DNA of 64,000 nucleotides from Glossina fuscipes (Eukaryota > Arthropoda > Insecta > Diptera > Glossinidae). Location: the NCBI RefSeq assembly GCF_014805625.2, contig NW_023998458.1, positions 1,159,480 to 1,223,479 on the forward strand, given 5' to 3'. The notes beneath the pieces were generated by a model. That model was not told the DNA's origin and made no database searches. It saw only the letters and a program-made list of their open reading frames with translations. Positions 39,201 through 54,100 of the stretch are shown piece by piece (the first letter of the stretch is position 1; every line of letters starts with the position of its first letter). A program made the translations under genes and the position numbers.

Positions 39201-42200
39201 AGAAAAAAATCCTATACATTATAACATTATAAGTAAAAACGTAGTACAGTTTTTCATATAATGGCTTTCTGGTCGGTCTGATCCGAACTATTTGCGATAG
39301 CGCTCGACGTTGGGCCCGAGCGCGCCCGTGTAACAAATTGCATCAGAATATACGAAAAACTACGACCAGTGTGTCGAATACAAAAAATCAAGGCGGACAG
39401 ACGAACAGAGAAGCTTAAATTTGGAATTGTTTTCTGAATCGACCGATACAACAAAATTCCGCATTAGCTCAATATATCCTTATACCACAAGTGATGTAGG
39501 ATATAAAAAACAAGTGAAGCCATCACTAGTTTTTCTTTTTCTTTTTTTTTTTTTTGATTGTACGAGCGAGAAAGAAGACATAAAATTTCCCTCAAGAATT
39601 CGGATGTGTGCTAGGTGTAAGCATAGCTGATAACTATAACATCGGAAGCGATAAAGTCCTTATAAACGTGTCTTCAATTTCGCTGCAGGAATAAAATATG
39701 CGGTGAAGATTCCATAAAGTGCATTCATCACCCAGAATAATCTGTCTGTTTTACCGGATCAGATCATGATTACAACCTCCTAGCTTTGAACTTAAATTTT
39801 TTCTTATCACTAGAATAAATTGCTGAAAATTCTCTAAAATGTAAAGTTTACAATTTTAAGCTAACCTTAAAAAGGCTATAATTTAGATATCCAAGCTTTA
39901 TTCTCCAACTTTTCACTTAATAAAATACTAAGGCCAGTTTCGAATATCAGTTAAATTATAGTAAAGTGATGCTGGCTACGAAAAAGAAGAAAGTAATAAA
40001 GTCGGTCTCAAGCTCAATAAATTATCTCTGAGAAGTTACCCTATAAAAATATGGATTCTGATATAAACAATACAACATATACATAAATCCTTGTATATCT
40101 ATATACGCGTGTCAAGAATATGAAAGCCCGTTCAGTCTGAAGTCTAACATTTCGTATTTACGTGATCGAAACCGGGATTCATTTCCTTTGGGTTTCATTT
40201 TTACAACACTGCTTTTGGCGGTAATTTAGTTAAGACATATTATTATTAGCGTACATAGAGTGTAGCTTGGGAGGCTCTTGGTATGACGATTTAAAACGTA
40301 GACTGATAACCTTGAGAAAATTATTCCCTTTTTGGGAGAAGTCAGGAATAATTTTGAAGATCTCGCTCAGAACGCAAATCACATCGGCAGGGTAATATAA
40401 TGTAAAACTTCCTCTCACTATTAAGAGATCTTTTTGCGTAGGAGAAAACCCACCGCAATTGCTGAATAATAATAACGAAAACTAAACATTAGGGAGTCGT
40501 ATGGTGAATATAGTACACTTGATCAGGGTAACATTTCCTTCCGTCCGTCGTATATTATTGGAACGTTCGTAGTCGTAACAAAACTTAGATAAGTTCTTAA
40601 TTGACGAGTGCAGAGAAGAAACTTGCGATTAATCTGTGACAAGGACTTTTAACATATGCTTAAAAGTGTCAAGTTGTTTTATTTATTAATGAGGTCTATT
40701 ATGAAACTATATACAAGAGAAAGACAGTAGTGGGTACTAGAGTGGCAGCAAGATAAGCTAAAGATACAAAGGAAGAAAATACTTACTAAAAACATCCCAA
40801 TTATCAGTGGGTAGATGAGCGCAATCAGCGATTAAAGACACAGCCAATAACCTATGCATTAAGATCTAGAAGCCTTAGCGGAAAAATAATGCGAACAACA
40901 AAAACACATCTAAAGTCAATACGTATTATAACACAACAAAAGGGAAAATTGACGTTAACGCAGCAGACGACGCATTCATTTCCTCTGTAAATGTAAAACT
41001 AATAGACGACCAATTGCTCTGTCCTACAGCTTTGTTGTCGTATACGCAATAGCACCGAGGGTCCTTTGGCTAAATATCAACCCTAAATGGAATCGTTCCA
41101 AATCGAAACTACGATGCAAGTTGTTCGACTTGACGTGATTTTTATTATTCCGGTAATTTTCATAAGTGACTCGGAGTTACATCGTGGTAATTCTTGGGTT
41201 CAGTTTAATCTAAAGGTTAATGCAAATATTTTGCAATACAATAATGACCGAACAGCAGATACGCTGACAGTTAGAGCATGAAAAAAAATTGTATTTGAAC
41301 GAGTTCGAATTTTTTTATATCAAAGCAGTTAGCAAAGACTAAAAAAGACAATAAAAACTAAATTTCCATACCCTATAATATTGCGTGGGCGTGGCTGATT
41401 TTTTTCTGTTTTTGGAAATTTATATCCTGTGTCTGCTATAGCTTCTATCTGTATCTTATTTTTAAGTACCACACCACATCGCGATGTCCACGTCTTCCGT
41501 ATGCTATTCCTGATCGATTATACTACTAAGAAAAAAAGGAACCTCCACGTCATGAGGGCCACCGTATTTATTTTAGACATATGATGTGTTTTCATCTAAA
41601 TTCCTTACAGAATAATTTTCAACATTCTATCCTTTTTACCTTATAAAAAAAGAAGCAGAAAACAGCAAAAAAAATGAAAAGAATAAAAATTTGATCAATT
41701 ACAACGTTGTATATGCACGGCCGATTTTTCCCGTATTTGTACAGATGCTGTAGGAACACCCAAATATAAATGCAATTTTTTTCGTTGCATCTACTTTGAT
41801 TTAGAAATATCGGCTAGGAACCGAGCATATTTTTTTTTTACCCACCACCGAAGGATGGGCGGTATATTTGTTTTGTCAAAACGTTTGCAAAGTATATATA
41901 TTCCTGATCAGCATCAAATTCGAATCGATTTAAGCATGTCCGTGCAAGGTCTGTTGTACACGCACAAAATTGACAGACACATTGGAAGTTCTTGGACGCG
42001 GCTTGGTATTGCAAATGGACCAAATCGGCCGAAAAACACGCCCACAGCCGCCACGTAAAATGAGAACACCTCTGTTTGTCGAAACGACTAAGAAATTACT
42101 CATTGCTCATAAACCATAGCAGATAAATGCACAAATATTTGACCGTATATTCAATGGGCAATGCTGCGGTACCTGTATAAAAATGGAAAAAACTGACCCC

Positions 42201-45129
42201 GCCTACCCAACATTATACCGTATCAATATTTCAGTTTTTTCAATATCTTTCTAAGAGGCAGAAACAGGGCCCAAAAACCTCATAAAATGTATAAATCCTT
42301 GCGTGGTCTCAAATTTGGAATGCGCCTAAAAATGTTCGTCTGTCCATCTTTTCATCTGCCCAACTGTGGGCAGATGTGTGGTAAATATTCTCCTGTTAGC
42401 GAGAATGGAGGTATTGCCTACAAATTTGCCAATGAATTTGAAATTGATCTAGACCTTTCAAAGGACACGGTTGTAACGCCCACGTCTCCACATTATAGGA
42501 CGCGAAAATTTAATTCTCTTGGTGTTTTTTAAGATAACGATGATGGGTATAAGAGATTCGGTGAGGACCGAACATGATTTTTTTACTTGCTATTTTTCAA
42601 ACATGAACAAACATGAAGGATTTCTCCATTGCTATGCATATTAAACAATCACTGATCAATGAATTTTTAAATAAACACATGTTTTCTCTTCGATTCTAAG
42701 ACGAAAGTGATGCTTCTTTCCTTTTTAATAACAGTAATGATGGCAAGTAATGCTTGTGGACCACAATGTCAACGATTGTGGACTTGCAAATTCACTTTCT
42801 CTTTCATTGGTTTCGAGCATTTTGTGAGTTCTGTTCCANNNNNNNNNNTATTCACGGTCAGCAAGCAAGAAATCAGAAAAAAAAAAAAAGGAGAAGAAGA
42901 AGAAGAACAACGACACCTACGGCAAGTTCGTAAACAAAATTAACAAAATTTCAAAAAAAGAAAAAAGGTAATCAGCCACAGAAAACAACATGCAACAGAA
43001 AAAAAAAACACGCACGCAGACACACACATATTATATTTTAAGAGACAGAGAATATCATGTGCATGTGTGTGTATATGCTTAAGTATACATTGATATAACT
43101 TTTACAAGAATCTCATTAAACGGAGCATTAATCACTTCTTGGACTCTCTTAAAGTAAATCCTTAAAGAACATTTCAAAGAAAGAAGAAAACAAGAAAAAT
43201 AAAATTAAAATACGAATTAAGAAAATATACAATCAAACCTACGAAACGAAAGATATATATTTCACATAAATATCAAACAGGTATGCATGTGCGTACATAC
43301 AAGCACACCCACTTTTAGGGTTTGGCAAAATGAGCCCTCGAAGAGGAACAGAACAACGTAGATAAACTACGTATGAGAAAACATTTCAAATTTTTGCTTA
43401 AAACGAAAGTTGTAGCTCAAAGCACCCTACATTAATGTAAAGTGATATTAAAATTTGCGAATTTTAGTTAAAAAGCCAACAAACTCAACTTTGTATATTA
43501 GATAAAGGTAATCTATTTTCGCTTTTTCTTTTCGAAGCTTCGCAACAGATGCAACAGAATGTACAGAAACCATACAATATCGCAACCTGTGCCACCGCCT
43601 TATCAAAGCCTATCGTACAAAACGAAGTCATTTTCTTCTTTTTCCGAAATTTTCTTTATTACATGATTCACTGCAGCCGATAGCAATGTTGACTTATAAG
43701 AGTGTGCCACGACGAAAGCCATTTGATATGAGAAAAGTTTGAGTCTGTAAATAGGTCCAGTCCTTCCAAAAGCTATTTTTTTGTTCGAAAGGTGCATCGG
43801 AAACTCCATAAAGTACAAACGCTCTCGACGAATGGGAACTTATCTTTTTGCGCATGGTCCAAAGAGCGAAATTTATGCCGAAGTCAATGGTAAAACCGTT
43901 ATCCACCTTAGTGTGGAGTTGGACTACAACCTGGTAGTTAGTTTTGAAAGCACACACATTTGTTAGATGGTCCAACGTCCTTAACTAGATCGGAGGGTAA
44001 CACATCAAATTGAAGCATACGTGAAAGCGTGCCTCCGTCCAACCATGTGATAGTTCAGTGCCTTAAAACACTTTATGTGTAGCGTTGCGAAAATGCGGGA
44101 TTAAGTTTCACTCGACTTCAGACGCCGACATTCAATTCCTTGAAAGAAGATTAACAAAAATTTGCGATTAATGCGCGAATCGGTAAAGCAAACTTCTTAC
44201 TATCTTTTTGGCTCTCTTCGTTTACTTAATGCCATGCCTTGCACACCTTGTCCGGTACAAGTTAGAAGTGCTTTTATGGAAAGCCACTTGTGTCGCAATA
44301 ATCAGTTAGGCGAGACGGCATATTAGCTTGCAAGCTGTATTGCCGTTCACAACCACCTAGCATGCTAAATTGTCCCTCCCAATGTGTTATCGAAAATCGA
44401 AGATTAGGGTTATCCGCCCAAACGGCTTAAGTAGCATTTACGCTCCACTTGGACGCTTTATTAATTTTGAACTAAGTTATTCTTGCAATTTTTTTTTTTT
44501 TTTTTGTTATGCGTAGAGATAGAATTGCAAAGCGCTTTTAAAAATTCAAAACATTGATACTCGTTCCGCCGTAAAAAAAAAGAAGAAATCTAGAAAAGTA
44601 TATTTCTGTAATAATTTTTCTTGTGTCAATCAGCTCTCAATAATGTTGTCTTAACGCGAGTTGTTTATGCAAATGATCGCATTGAAAAACTTAATATACC
44701 ATCTCGATTTATCAATGAAAGTGCTAAACAAAGAAAAAAAAAAAAAGTCATTTTATTATATGCATGCAACAACCGCAACAACAATAATAACAAGAGAAAG
44801 AAACAACCCGAACAACGGCCATAACACAATCAGGAAATTTATGTTTTAATGCAAACATATTTCAAGGTCAGTCAAGTGAGTACAACACAAAGCCAACCTT
44901 CTTCGTAAAGGCTAGGCGCAACTTTGCTGTACCGAGCGGGCGGACAGACAAACTAAACTAACGATCATCAGCCAATATGCCTTAAAGACATATTTGAAGT
45001 GTTCCAGCTAAAGGAAGAGGAAAAATAAAAAACACGCCAGAAAGACAGAGAGAGAGCGAGACAAAGCGTCACGTAAACTTATCGTTTGCAGTGTAATCAA
45101 ACGACACAGTCCGGCAACAACAACAACAA

Positions 45130-45162
<33 letters not shown>

Positions 45163-48100
45163 TGAAACACAATTTATCTTTCATAAAGTCAAAGCCAAAG
45201 TCATAGTCCGCGAAAGACTTTTAATTTCATTTTGAATGCATGTAAACGCTGAATTTGACTTAAGTTAAAAGTTATGATCATAAGATCATTACCAAAATCT
45301 TTGGCAAGTGTATGTGTATTTATAACTCATATGGGGCAACAGCAGCAGCAGCAGCAGCTTTACTTTTAATATCTATTCAAATAAATTATGGCTTATGCGC
45401 ACGCGTGCTTCTCTGCAAGAGTAAGGAGCAAAGAACTTTTATCTTTTGTGCTCGCTTTTCAATTTAATTCCAATTTTTCCCGCTTTGATTATATATCAAA
45501 GGATTTGAAATTAAGAACATTTTAATGCTTTTAAAAATGTTTATTAAAAAAAGAGAAAAGAACAGAAAAGAACAGAACAGAACACAACGGAAAATATATT
45601 ACAATTTTTAATCAATACTTTAACTGCTCAAGCATTAATACAGTGAAGCCAGCACACAACAGATTGTGAACAAGCGAAGTTTATTTTGTTTTTGCTTTTA
45701 TATATATATATATATATATGCATGCTTCACTTGCCAAATCGATTAACTCCATTTTTAATTTTATTAAATTTTAATACCAAAGCACTTTGTTACCTCCTAA
45801 CTGTTCTCTAATATTATTATTATTATTATTATTATTATATCTCTAACACGGAGTTAGTCGTTTTGGCAAGTGAAGCATCCATGTAACATGTTTTGTGTTG
45901 TAGCCGTCACCCATTTTTTGCTAATAACAATTCCTTTTCTCTTTTTTTTTTTTTTTTTTTTGAATTTTTAATCATTCAGCCTTCTGCTGCCCTTTAACCC
46001 TTTTTGTCTGCTGTTTATCACATTTAATATCTTTAACACTTCCAGTCTTATATTCGATATTTCCTTTTATATCTTGTATTTTTTTTTATATTTTTTTTTT
46101 GGTTAAATTTTCTACCCTTTAAAATGAAACGGAGTTCTTTCAACTCCGTTTTTTTCGTCTTTTCTTTTCGTTTTTATTCCTTTTGTTTATGCAATGAAAC
46201 ACGCGCTTGTGCACATGCCATGCGGTCCACACCTTATACTCTTATTACGTTTGTCTGAAAAGAAATATTCTTAGAAACCTGAGAACGTGCACACACTTAT
46301 TGTACGTACGGTCCTTGAGCTCGATTGTGTAATCGTCCTCTGTTTTTTTATGAAAGTCTTGTGCTTTGATTACTTTGGCTACTCGCAAACATACAACAAC
46401 GGTGATCTCGAATTCTGTTCGCTAAGAATTTGCATTTAAAATTAATTGTTTTGTTAAATAGTGATGAGCCTCGATATCACATCCATTAAAGTGTAATAAA
46501 ATGAATACATGGGGGAAATTATTTCAAAGCGACAATTTCTGATGCGTTGATATGCTTCATACCATACACCGAACAGTATTTAAATAAAATCGCTTTAAAT
46601 GATTTTTATTTTTGTCGAAGAAATTTCAATTAGTTTTCAGATTTCCTATAATCACACTTGCTCTGATATCGTTCAATCCAAGCCTAGTTGTGAACCGAAT
46701 ATTGGATATTATATGGACGGCAAGACCATTGACGATAGACTTGTCTACGTACGTAATATTTCTCCTTATCTCCCCCTCTCTCACTCTCTCTCTCTCTCGG
46801 AGAACATTAACATCTACATCTAAACTAATGGATCTAATGGGATCCCTGTTTCATTCCTCTATCTTATAAAAGAGGAATATTTTCTCTCAGAAAACCTTTG
46901 CAAAGCTCATAATTCACTGATTTGGGGTTTATACTCGATCCTAAATTGATCTTTAATTTGCGATAATAGAAGTGTTTACCGTACTTATTAGGCCTATTTT
47001 GAAGAATTTTATTGGGGTATAGTATAAAGTCCCCGATCTCTGTTGTGTACTTGAATCAAATTGAGTCGATGCGAGAAGTTTTTTTAAAACTTGATTTGGG
47101 TGGCTTCGGATGGAACCCGGGCAATTCCATTTTCACCTTGTGAGAGTTGCAAAAGTCTTGAAAAGTGGACTTATCTCAACTGGTTGCCTCGTTATTTTAG
47201 TATTATTATCTGGTGGGCGATATTTACCGTTTTTATCGAATAATATACATTCATATTCGTGCAAGATCAACCCCTAATTATTGGACTACAAAGTTGCCTA
47301 AAACTTGTACCAATGCCGAGGTGAATCAACCACTTTGAATTGCGGGTCAACCTTTCAATGACTTCTGTGAATCTTTAGTATATGACGCCGTCATTATCTC
47401 TAAAAGTAAAGAAATTCAAATTGTCTTACCGCTCTTACGTGTTGCTATTGCTTCAGTTTACTTTTCTTGCTGTACACTTTCTAACGTGATGCTCTGCATT
47501 GTAAATCAATTTAGTCGTTCGTAGTGGGTGTGAGACCCTTCATTTGAAAGTCCATATTTTACGCACATAATTAACAACTTTTAGTTAATATTGTGAATTG
47601 CTGGCATTGAATAAGCAATAAACGAATGGTAACCTAAGATAAATGGGATTTAAATGCTTTGTTGTTTGCGATTGAACTATCCCCTGCGTTATGCATAAAT
47701 AATAACAGTAATAGGCAAGTCACTTCCATTACCTAAATCCATAGGCGTTTAATTTCCTCTTCGCTTTTTAGTTATTGCATTAACATGGATTTGGTATAAA
47801 GATCTTTCTGTGCACACAATTTTATAAAAAAAAGTTCATGTGAATCGCTCAATAAACCGCTTTATGATTTGACTTGTGGTCGTAAACTTTTAACTTTGTA
47901 TTAACCTAGGGATTGATGTCTTCATTTTTTTGGTAGACGCAGAAGAATTTCAACAACAGTAACTAAGGCTAAGTCGATCTATAATCTTGCATCTATTAAG
48001 ATTATAAATATAAAATGAAGATATAATAGGATCCTTTCTTGCTTAAAATTCAAGTCTATTAGTCGCTTGAGATTTAAAATTTTTCTCTTTACCGTTCCAT

Positions 48101-51100
48101 TGCGGGCAGGTGAGCAAGGCATTCAAAATATATTATAAAAAATATACTTATCTGAACAGATCTATAGCTTATATGTATTTTTATACCCATTGCCAACATG
48201 TTTGTGACGTCCAGAAGAACCCCACAAATCACATGTATATTATCGGATTCTAAATCGATTTAGGCATGTGCGTCTGTCCGTCTGCGTAATATCTGTTGCA
48301 AACATTCGCCTGTCCGCGAAAGCTCAGCCGTTGAGGTTAAGTTTGGCAGAAACATTGGAAGTTCTTGTTCGCAGCTTGGTCCAAACCGTCCGAAGGGTTC
48401 ACCTACAGCACAACGTAATATCAGAATACCTCTGTTTTGCTAAAGGCATAAAAAATTGGTTAAAGCAGGTCCGTTCGTTTATCTGCCCGTCTACGCAAGT
48501 GTGTAGTAGCTGCGGTAAACATTCTCACGTTCGCAAAAACGGAGATATCCCCTACAAATTTGTAAAGAAAGTGGAAGTGACCTAAACTTTGCAAAAGGCA
48601 CGCCTACAACGCCCATATACCTATATGACAAAAATTTGTATGTTGAAAGTAAAAAAATATCTGCTACACCATATTAAAAGCATTAAAATTTTGTTTTTAG
48701 TTTTTTTGTCTCTTTTAGAATAACGATGATCAGTAAAAAAGATTCGGTCAGGAACGATTATAATTTTCTTACTTGTTCAAAATAATAATGTTCCTTTTTA
48801 CACTAAAATAACATAATCTTCAGGCTACTTCAGAACTCTTAAATTAACAGTGCTTTACACGAATGATTGCCATTTTTAATACGTTTTAAAAAGAATTTTC
48901 TTTAAATGCTTAAGACTAGACTTATGGAAATCGGTCAGTTTGACGCCAAATCGCCACAGACACAAAAATGAAAGCAGCAAGCTGAAATTTGGTGCGAAAA
49001 GCCCTTCATGGATTCAGAACGTAACTTTAAGAAATGGGGATGATATGTTCACAGACGCGCCGACAATACAGCAACCTCGGTAAATGTCGATTATTTTTTT
49101 ATTGTTTTCAGTTTTTGTAGACATAGATGCGCAACATCACGTTTCCATCGAAATAGCAAGAGCGCACATGGCTCCGGCAGAAAAAACTAAGGCCAATAGT
49201 TAAGTTACATTTCACGTCAGAAACATAAACTTCTTGAGCCAAGAAGTTGCACTAAATTGTGTTTGCGAAATAAAATAAAATGAGGCTTGCTACTCACCTG
49301 GTATCCGGAAATAACCGATCAATCAAGCGAATATCGTGCAAGAGGTAAACGAAGACCAAGACTATTTCCAAAGTGACGGTGAAATCTATCTTCCCGGTGT
49401 TGTGCGCCTTGACCTCCTTCGACCGGGGCAAAGTGTTAACAAGGAATATTATTTGAGTTTACGGATTATTAGGAAGGCGACGAAATGGGTTTGGAATAAT
49501 AAAAATTAAATTGGTCTTACTTTTTGAACATACATATATATTTACTGCATCATACCATTAAAAACCAGTAAATGTTATGTGGAAATGTTGACTGCCTTAT
49601 GCTGAATTTTTAAAATCAAAAACCCTTCAAATTGGCGGGTGCCATAAATCTTCGGACATTATTAGCCTACCAACATTCCCTCCTTCCACAAAATTTGCTA
49701 AACATACCTTTCTTTTAGGTTGTTCCAGTGATCCTACCCTCTAAACAACACTAGGCATTACGATTATTTCTGGCCCAAGCTCTTTGTGAGTAATCCTAGA
49801 AATAACAAACAAAACAAAACAAATGATTCTTGATAGCTTTTCACACTCGCTTTGTACGGGTGTCCAAAAGCATTTGCAATTTGACGTTTGGTGTTTAAAC
49901 AAATGCCGTCAGTTTGCCTAGAGAGGAAATCTGGTCCTAATTAAGAGAAAGTACCCAAGCATTTATAACTTGTGGTTTCTCCTACCATATATCTGCTTTA
50001 AAGGATATTTATGGACCCGTTCTTTTTTGTTTTTACCACAATGTTCACCTAATTGTTTCCCGTGACTTATAAGGAGATTTGTTTACCATACTAGCATTCG
50101 AACGGACTGCAGGCAATTATTAAAGGCATTTATTTTTACTGCTGCTTTTTTGTTTCCTTCAAGCCATTGTTTTTCAAGAGCACAATAAATAAAAATCTAA
50201 TCGAGAATTGACGACAACTCGCATACTCTCTGCCTTCTCTTTGCTCTCAAACAAGTACTAGCTGCAATCCGTGTTGCTGGAATCAACTTTTTAACCTCAA
50301 CGAACAAGACAAGAAGAGATCGATTGGATCATGTATTAGTTAAGTTGGTTCGTAATTTTGTAATTCAGAAAAGTTCAACAACCTCTTGTTTAGTCATTTT
50401 TTTTTTTTTTTTATTGATCCAACATAACATAAACAAAAAACTGCAACGACTATTACTAAAAATTTCAATTAAAATGTAACAACATAATGCGTAAGTGTTT
50501 GCTACCACACGTATACAAACATATAATATCATATGTATGTGTGTGTGTATGTACCTATGCGTATAAAATAGTGATCATTGGTTCTAATGATAACATTGCA
50601 CTTAAAAATTGGCGACAAAATGATTAGGCGTCAATCAGACAGTCAGACTTACTCGTATAATACAAAGTAAGATGAAAACAAATAACGAAAGAGAACCAAA
50701 TTTATGTAAATATGTGTATAAATGTATAAGTAATAAATACGTACACAAATATCGTACGATGAATAGATTATAACATAAGAGTCAGTCATGGATTCGATTG
50801 TTGGTTTTTTTTGAATGCGTATCGGTGTGCGTGAGTGCCAACATTAAGAACCGGCAAAAATAACTTGATTTCCTACATGCATAACTCATAGGCTTGGTTG
50901 GTATTGGTAGACTTTTTCAATTCATTTTTTTTTTTTTTCATTTTTTTTTTATAGTTTCTTTCCCAATTGTCAATATTTTCGGTCTGACAATTAAAAATTT
51001 CCTTAGTTTACTTTAGTTTAATTTTTTTTGATTCTTTTATTTTTTGTTTTATATAAATTTTTTTTTTTTTTTTTTAATCTATATGTTTACTGGTCTCAAC

Positions 51101-54100
51101 TTGTATACCTAAGCCTGGTAATGTTTGGATATGTGCGTGGTTTTATCTGGTTTTTCGTTGAACTTTGTTAATATTCTACATTTAGTTGTAAGTTCTCCTT
51201 ACATCGCTAAACAACGTTCTCGTAAATTGCAGGAATAGTGCTTATATGTGATTTATATATATATTTATAAAAAGAATTTATTTTAATTGCATAAAATCCT
51301 ATCGAGTTTATTACAATCAGTGCTGAGAGTGATCTCCTTTTCAATTTTGCGTTAAAGTGAAAAGAAAAACTTTTCAATATATCCTAACGGTGATGGGGAT
51401 ATAAAATACTTCTTGTCTGGTGATGTTAAAAACAAAAGGTATCAAAATGTTTTCTCAAATCAAAAATGATTTTATTATTAACTCAATATTACTGAGCTCT
51501 TGGTATCAGAAGAAAAAAGCCGAAAGCGTTTGATGCGAAAGGTCAGAGCAGAAATACTCGCAAGCAAGATTGATATTTCATAACAATGACTTTGTCCTTG
51601 AGCACGTGTCCCGTTAAATTTGGTAAATCGTTCACAGCCATTAACTCTCTCATAGAGCTAGTTTTTGCTAGAGATGTTTCTTTAAAAGCGCAAAAGCAAG
51701 TTATATTCTAAAGAGACAAATCAGTTATGTATGACTCTTACTCCCCCAATTCGTGCAGCAATGCCCTCAATTTGACTTTCGGCGAAACCGCTTTTTCTAA
51801 AAGCAAAATGATGTTCTTTTCACTAAAGCAGATATGCTCTGATGAATATTTGCATCTAGGTTTTTGTTCTTTTTCCAAACGCTGCCTTTCCGCTGGGGCA
51901 TGGCTTATTTGTCGGCTGACTCATTCTATTTTTCGGTTTTGCAATTCGGTATCATGCTAACAAACCTAGATTTTAGATTCGCCCTTAAATACCCTGCACC
52001 CACCACTTTTACCATAATATAGGGCAAGTTAGAACTTGTGGCCATATAAAGGATCGCTTTTCGTGGGAGCCATTTTAAGAATAGAAATCCGGGTAGTCCG
52101 AATAGCAGATCGATGTGAGTTGATTATGACAAAAAATTTGTATTTATATTTTAGAGAATGTCGTGCTCTTGATACAACTTGCATGGCATTGCAAGCGAAT
52201 AAGGAATCTACGTCCCTCAAAAAGAAACCTTCTCCTTAGTGTTATTAACTTCCTAGTATTACTTGTGCAACAAGTGTGTAAAGCAACTACGTGATCTACA
52301 AAGAAATTTGACATCTAAAGATTAGCTCCAAAAATGTTCGGAGTACGTAATTCCTTTGGTGTCAAATAGGCTTTCTATCTCCTAAGAAGAATCCTGTATA
52401 ATGAAGTCTTCAACATTTGAAAGATATTGTATTGTAAATTCAACCAACTATTGAGAAGTACGAGCGAGACAGATATTAATCTAAAAACCTTAATAAAACT
52501 CGCAATTTTACAATTTTTCACACCTTTGTTTTTTTTTTTTTTTACAGATCATCAATTTCCTATTGATTTAACCAATGTAGCCAAAGATCATACTAATCTT
52601 GAAAATGATCAATTGCAGTCACTCTATAGGCGCTTGTGCGTGTTAAATCGTTGCGCGAATATGCGCATTGATCAATCACACAAGGCTCAGACGCCACAGG
52701 TACATGATTCAGAAAATGCTTTTAAAATAATCCCAAAGTTTGAAACACCACCATTAATTTTCCAATTCTTTCTCTCTCTCTCTCCCTTCTTCCCTCTCTC
52801 GCTTTCGTTTTTTAAATACAGAAAGAAGATTCAGATGATGAAAATTTTGCTTTAAGTGAAAATTGGACATTCCAGCCTCATATACGACGGTGGTCGCGTA
52901 TCGGTGAAATGGGTCTTGAGATACCGCCAGTCACAAAGTTAACCGCTGAGAAAACTGAAAGTTCATCCAAAGAATCAAGTCCCGAACGTTTCGAAGATGA
53001 TGCTTATGACTTGTCAGGTGCGGCTTTATCTTTGACCGTACCCGGTGCTTATGCTGACGAATTAACAGACATATCGTTAGACGCGAATGCCAGTCCTTTA
53101 CGCAGAACTGGGAGCGAACGTTTAAAAGATGGGGCCAAGGCGTTTCTAAGGAGAGTTGAGTCCATAAAATCGAGACGTCGAAAACGTCAGGGCATTGTAC
53201 TAAGCGGTCCCCAAGCTTTGGAACTCTCTCAACTTGGTCAACGCGGTGGCAATAGAAAACCAGAAGTTATATATTCAACACCTCCCTCCCCATCAGCAGT
53301 AAGTCCTGAGCACACGTTTCATAAACCACCATTTTTTGGCAATGAATTGAAAGTTCCATCACAAAGTGACCATTATTTAAGTCCGAACCGTGTAAGTCCA
53401 AAAAAGGTACCTTCAACACCGAGATCTATGCGAGCTAGTCCTTTGCATTTTTTCACAAACACTATGCCACATCTCAAGGAGGGAAAATCGGATGATTCAT
53501 CTTCATACTATAGCGATAGTCAGGAGTCCTCTTCAACTGTAAATAAGTGTACTGTACGTAAAACTCCATCCAAAACACGTAGATTTCTGCAGAGAAGCGG
53601 TAAAGTAGACGATATCGGAGCCCATTCAGATTCCGAATGCCATCAGGGTAGAAAACTTTTGATAAAAGATGCCAATTCTAATACGACGGAAGTAAAAATG
53701 AAGAAGTTGTCGCGCGGAGGTTCTTTAAATTTAGGTCGAGATGGAAAGAGAAAAGAAAGTTCACGATCGGCTAGCTTTCGTTCACGCTCAACGAGCAGAA
53801 AAGAAGCTAAGCCTCCTCAAGAAGAAAACGATAATGTGAAAAAGACTCCTGTAGTAAGATGGCACAGTTTTCAAATGACCGAACGTCCCAATATGATATT
53901 CCGAAAATGTTTCTCCCAAAAAAATGATCCTCATATAAATGAATACGGAGTACCCTTCGCTGCGATGTCCGCCGGTCAGTTACAAATGTTAAGAAAACTG
54001 GCTCTAGTCATACTCACCGGTTACATGGAACGCTATTGCCCTACACATCGTTCCGGTTGGAATTGGGAATTGCCGAAATTCATCAAAAAAATAAAAATGC

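Noticed and set aside
52427..52855. 142-codon plus-strand frame overlapping the SAM exon
   Set aside because: It reads through intron on both sides. Only 52548-52699 is exon, as shown by splice sites, phase and SAM motifs.
52909..52911. ATG as a start codon of a separate RhoGAP protein
   Set aside because: The frame is open upstream to the acceptor at 52821 with conserved residues (SENWTFQPHIRRWSRIG), so this Met is internal.
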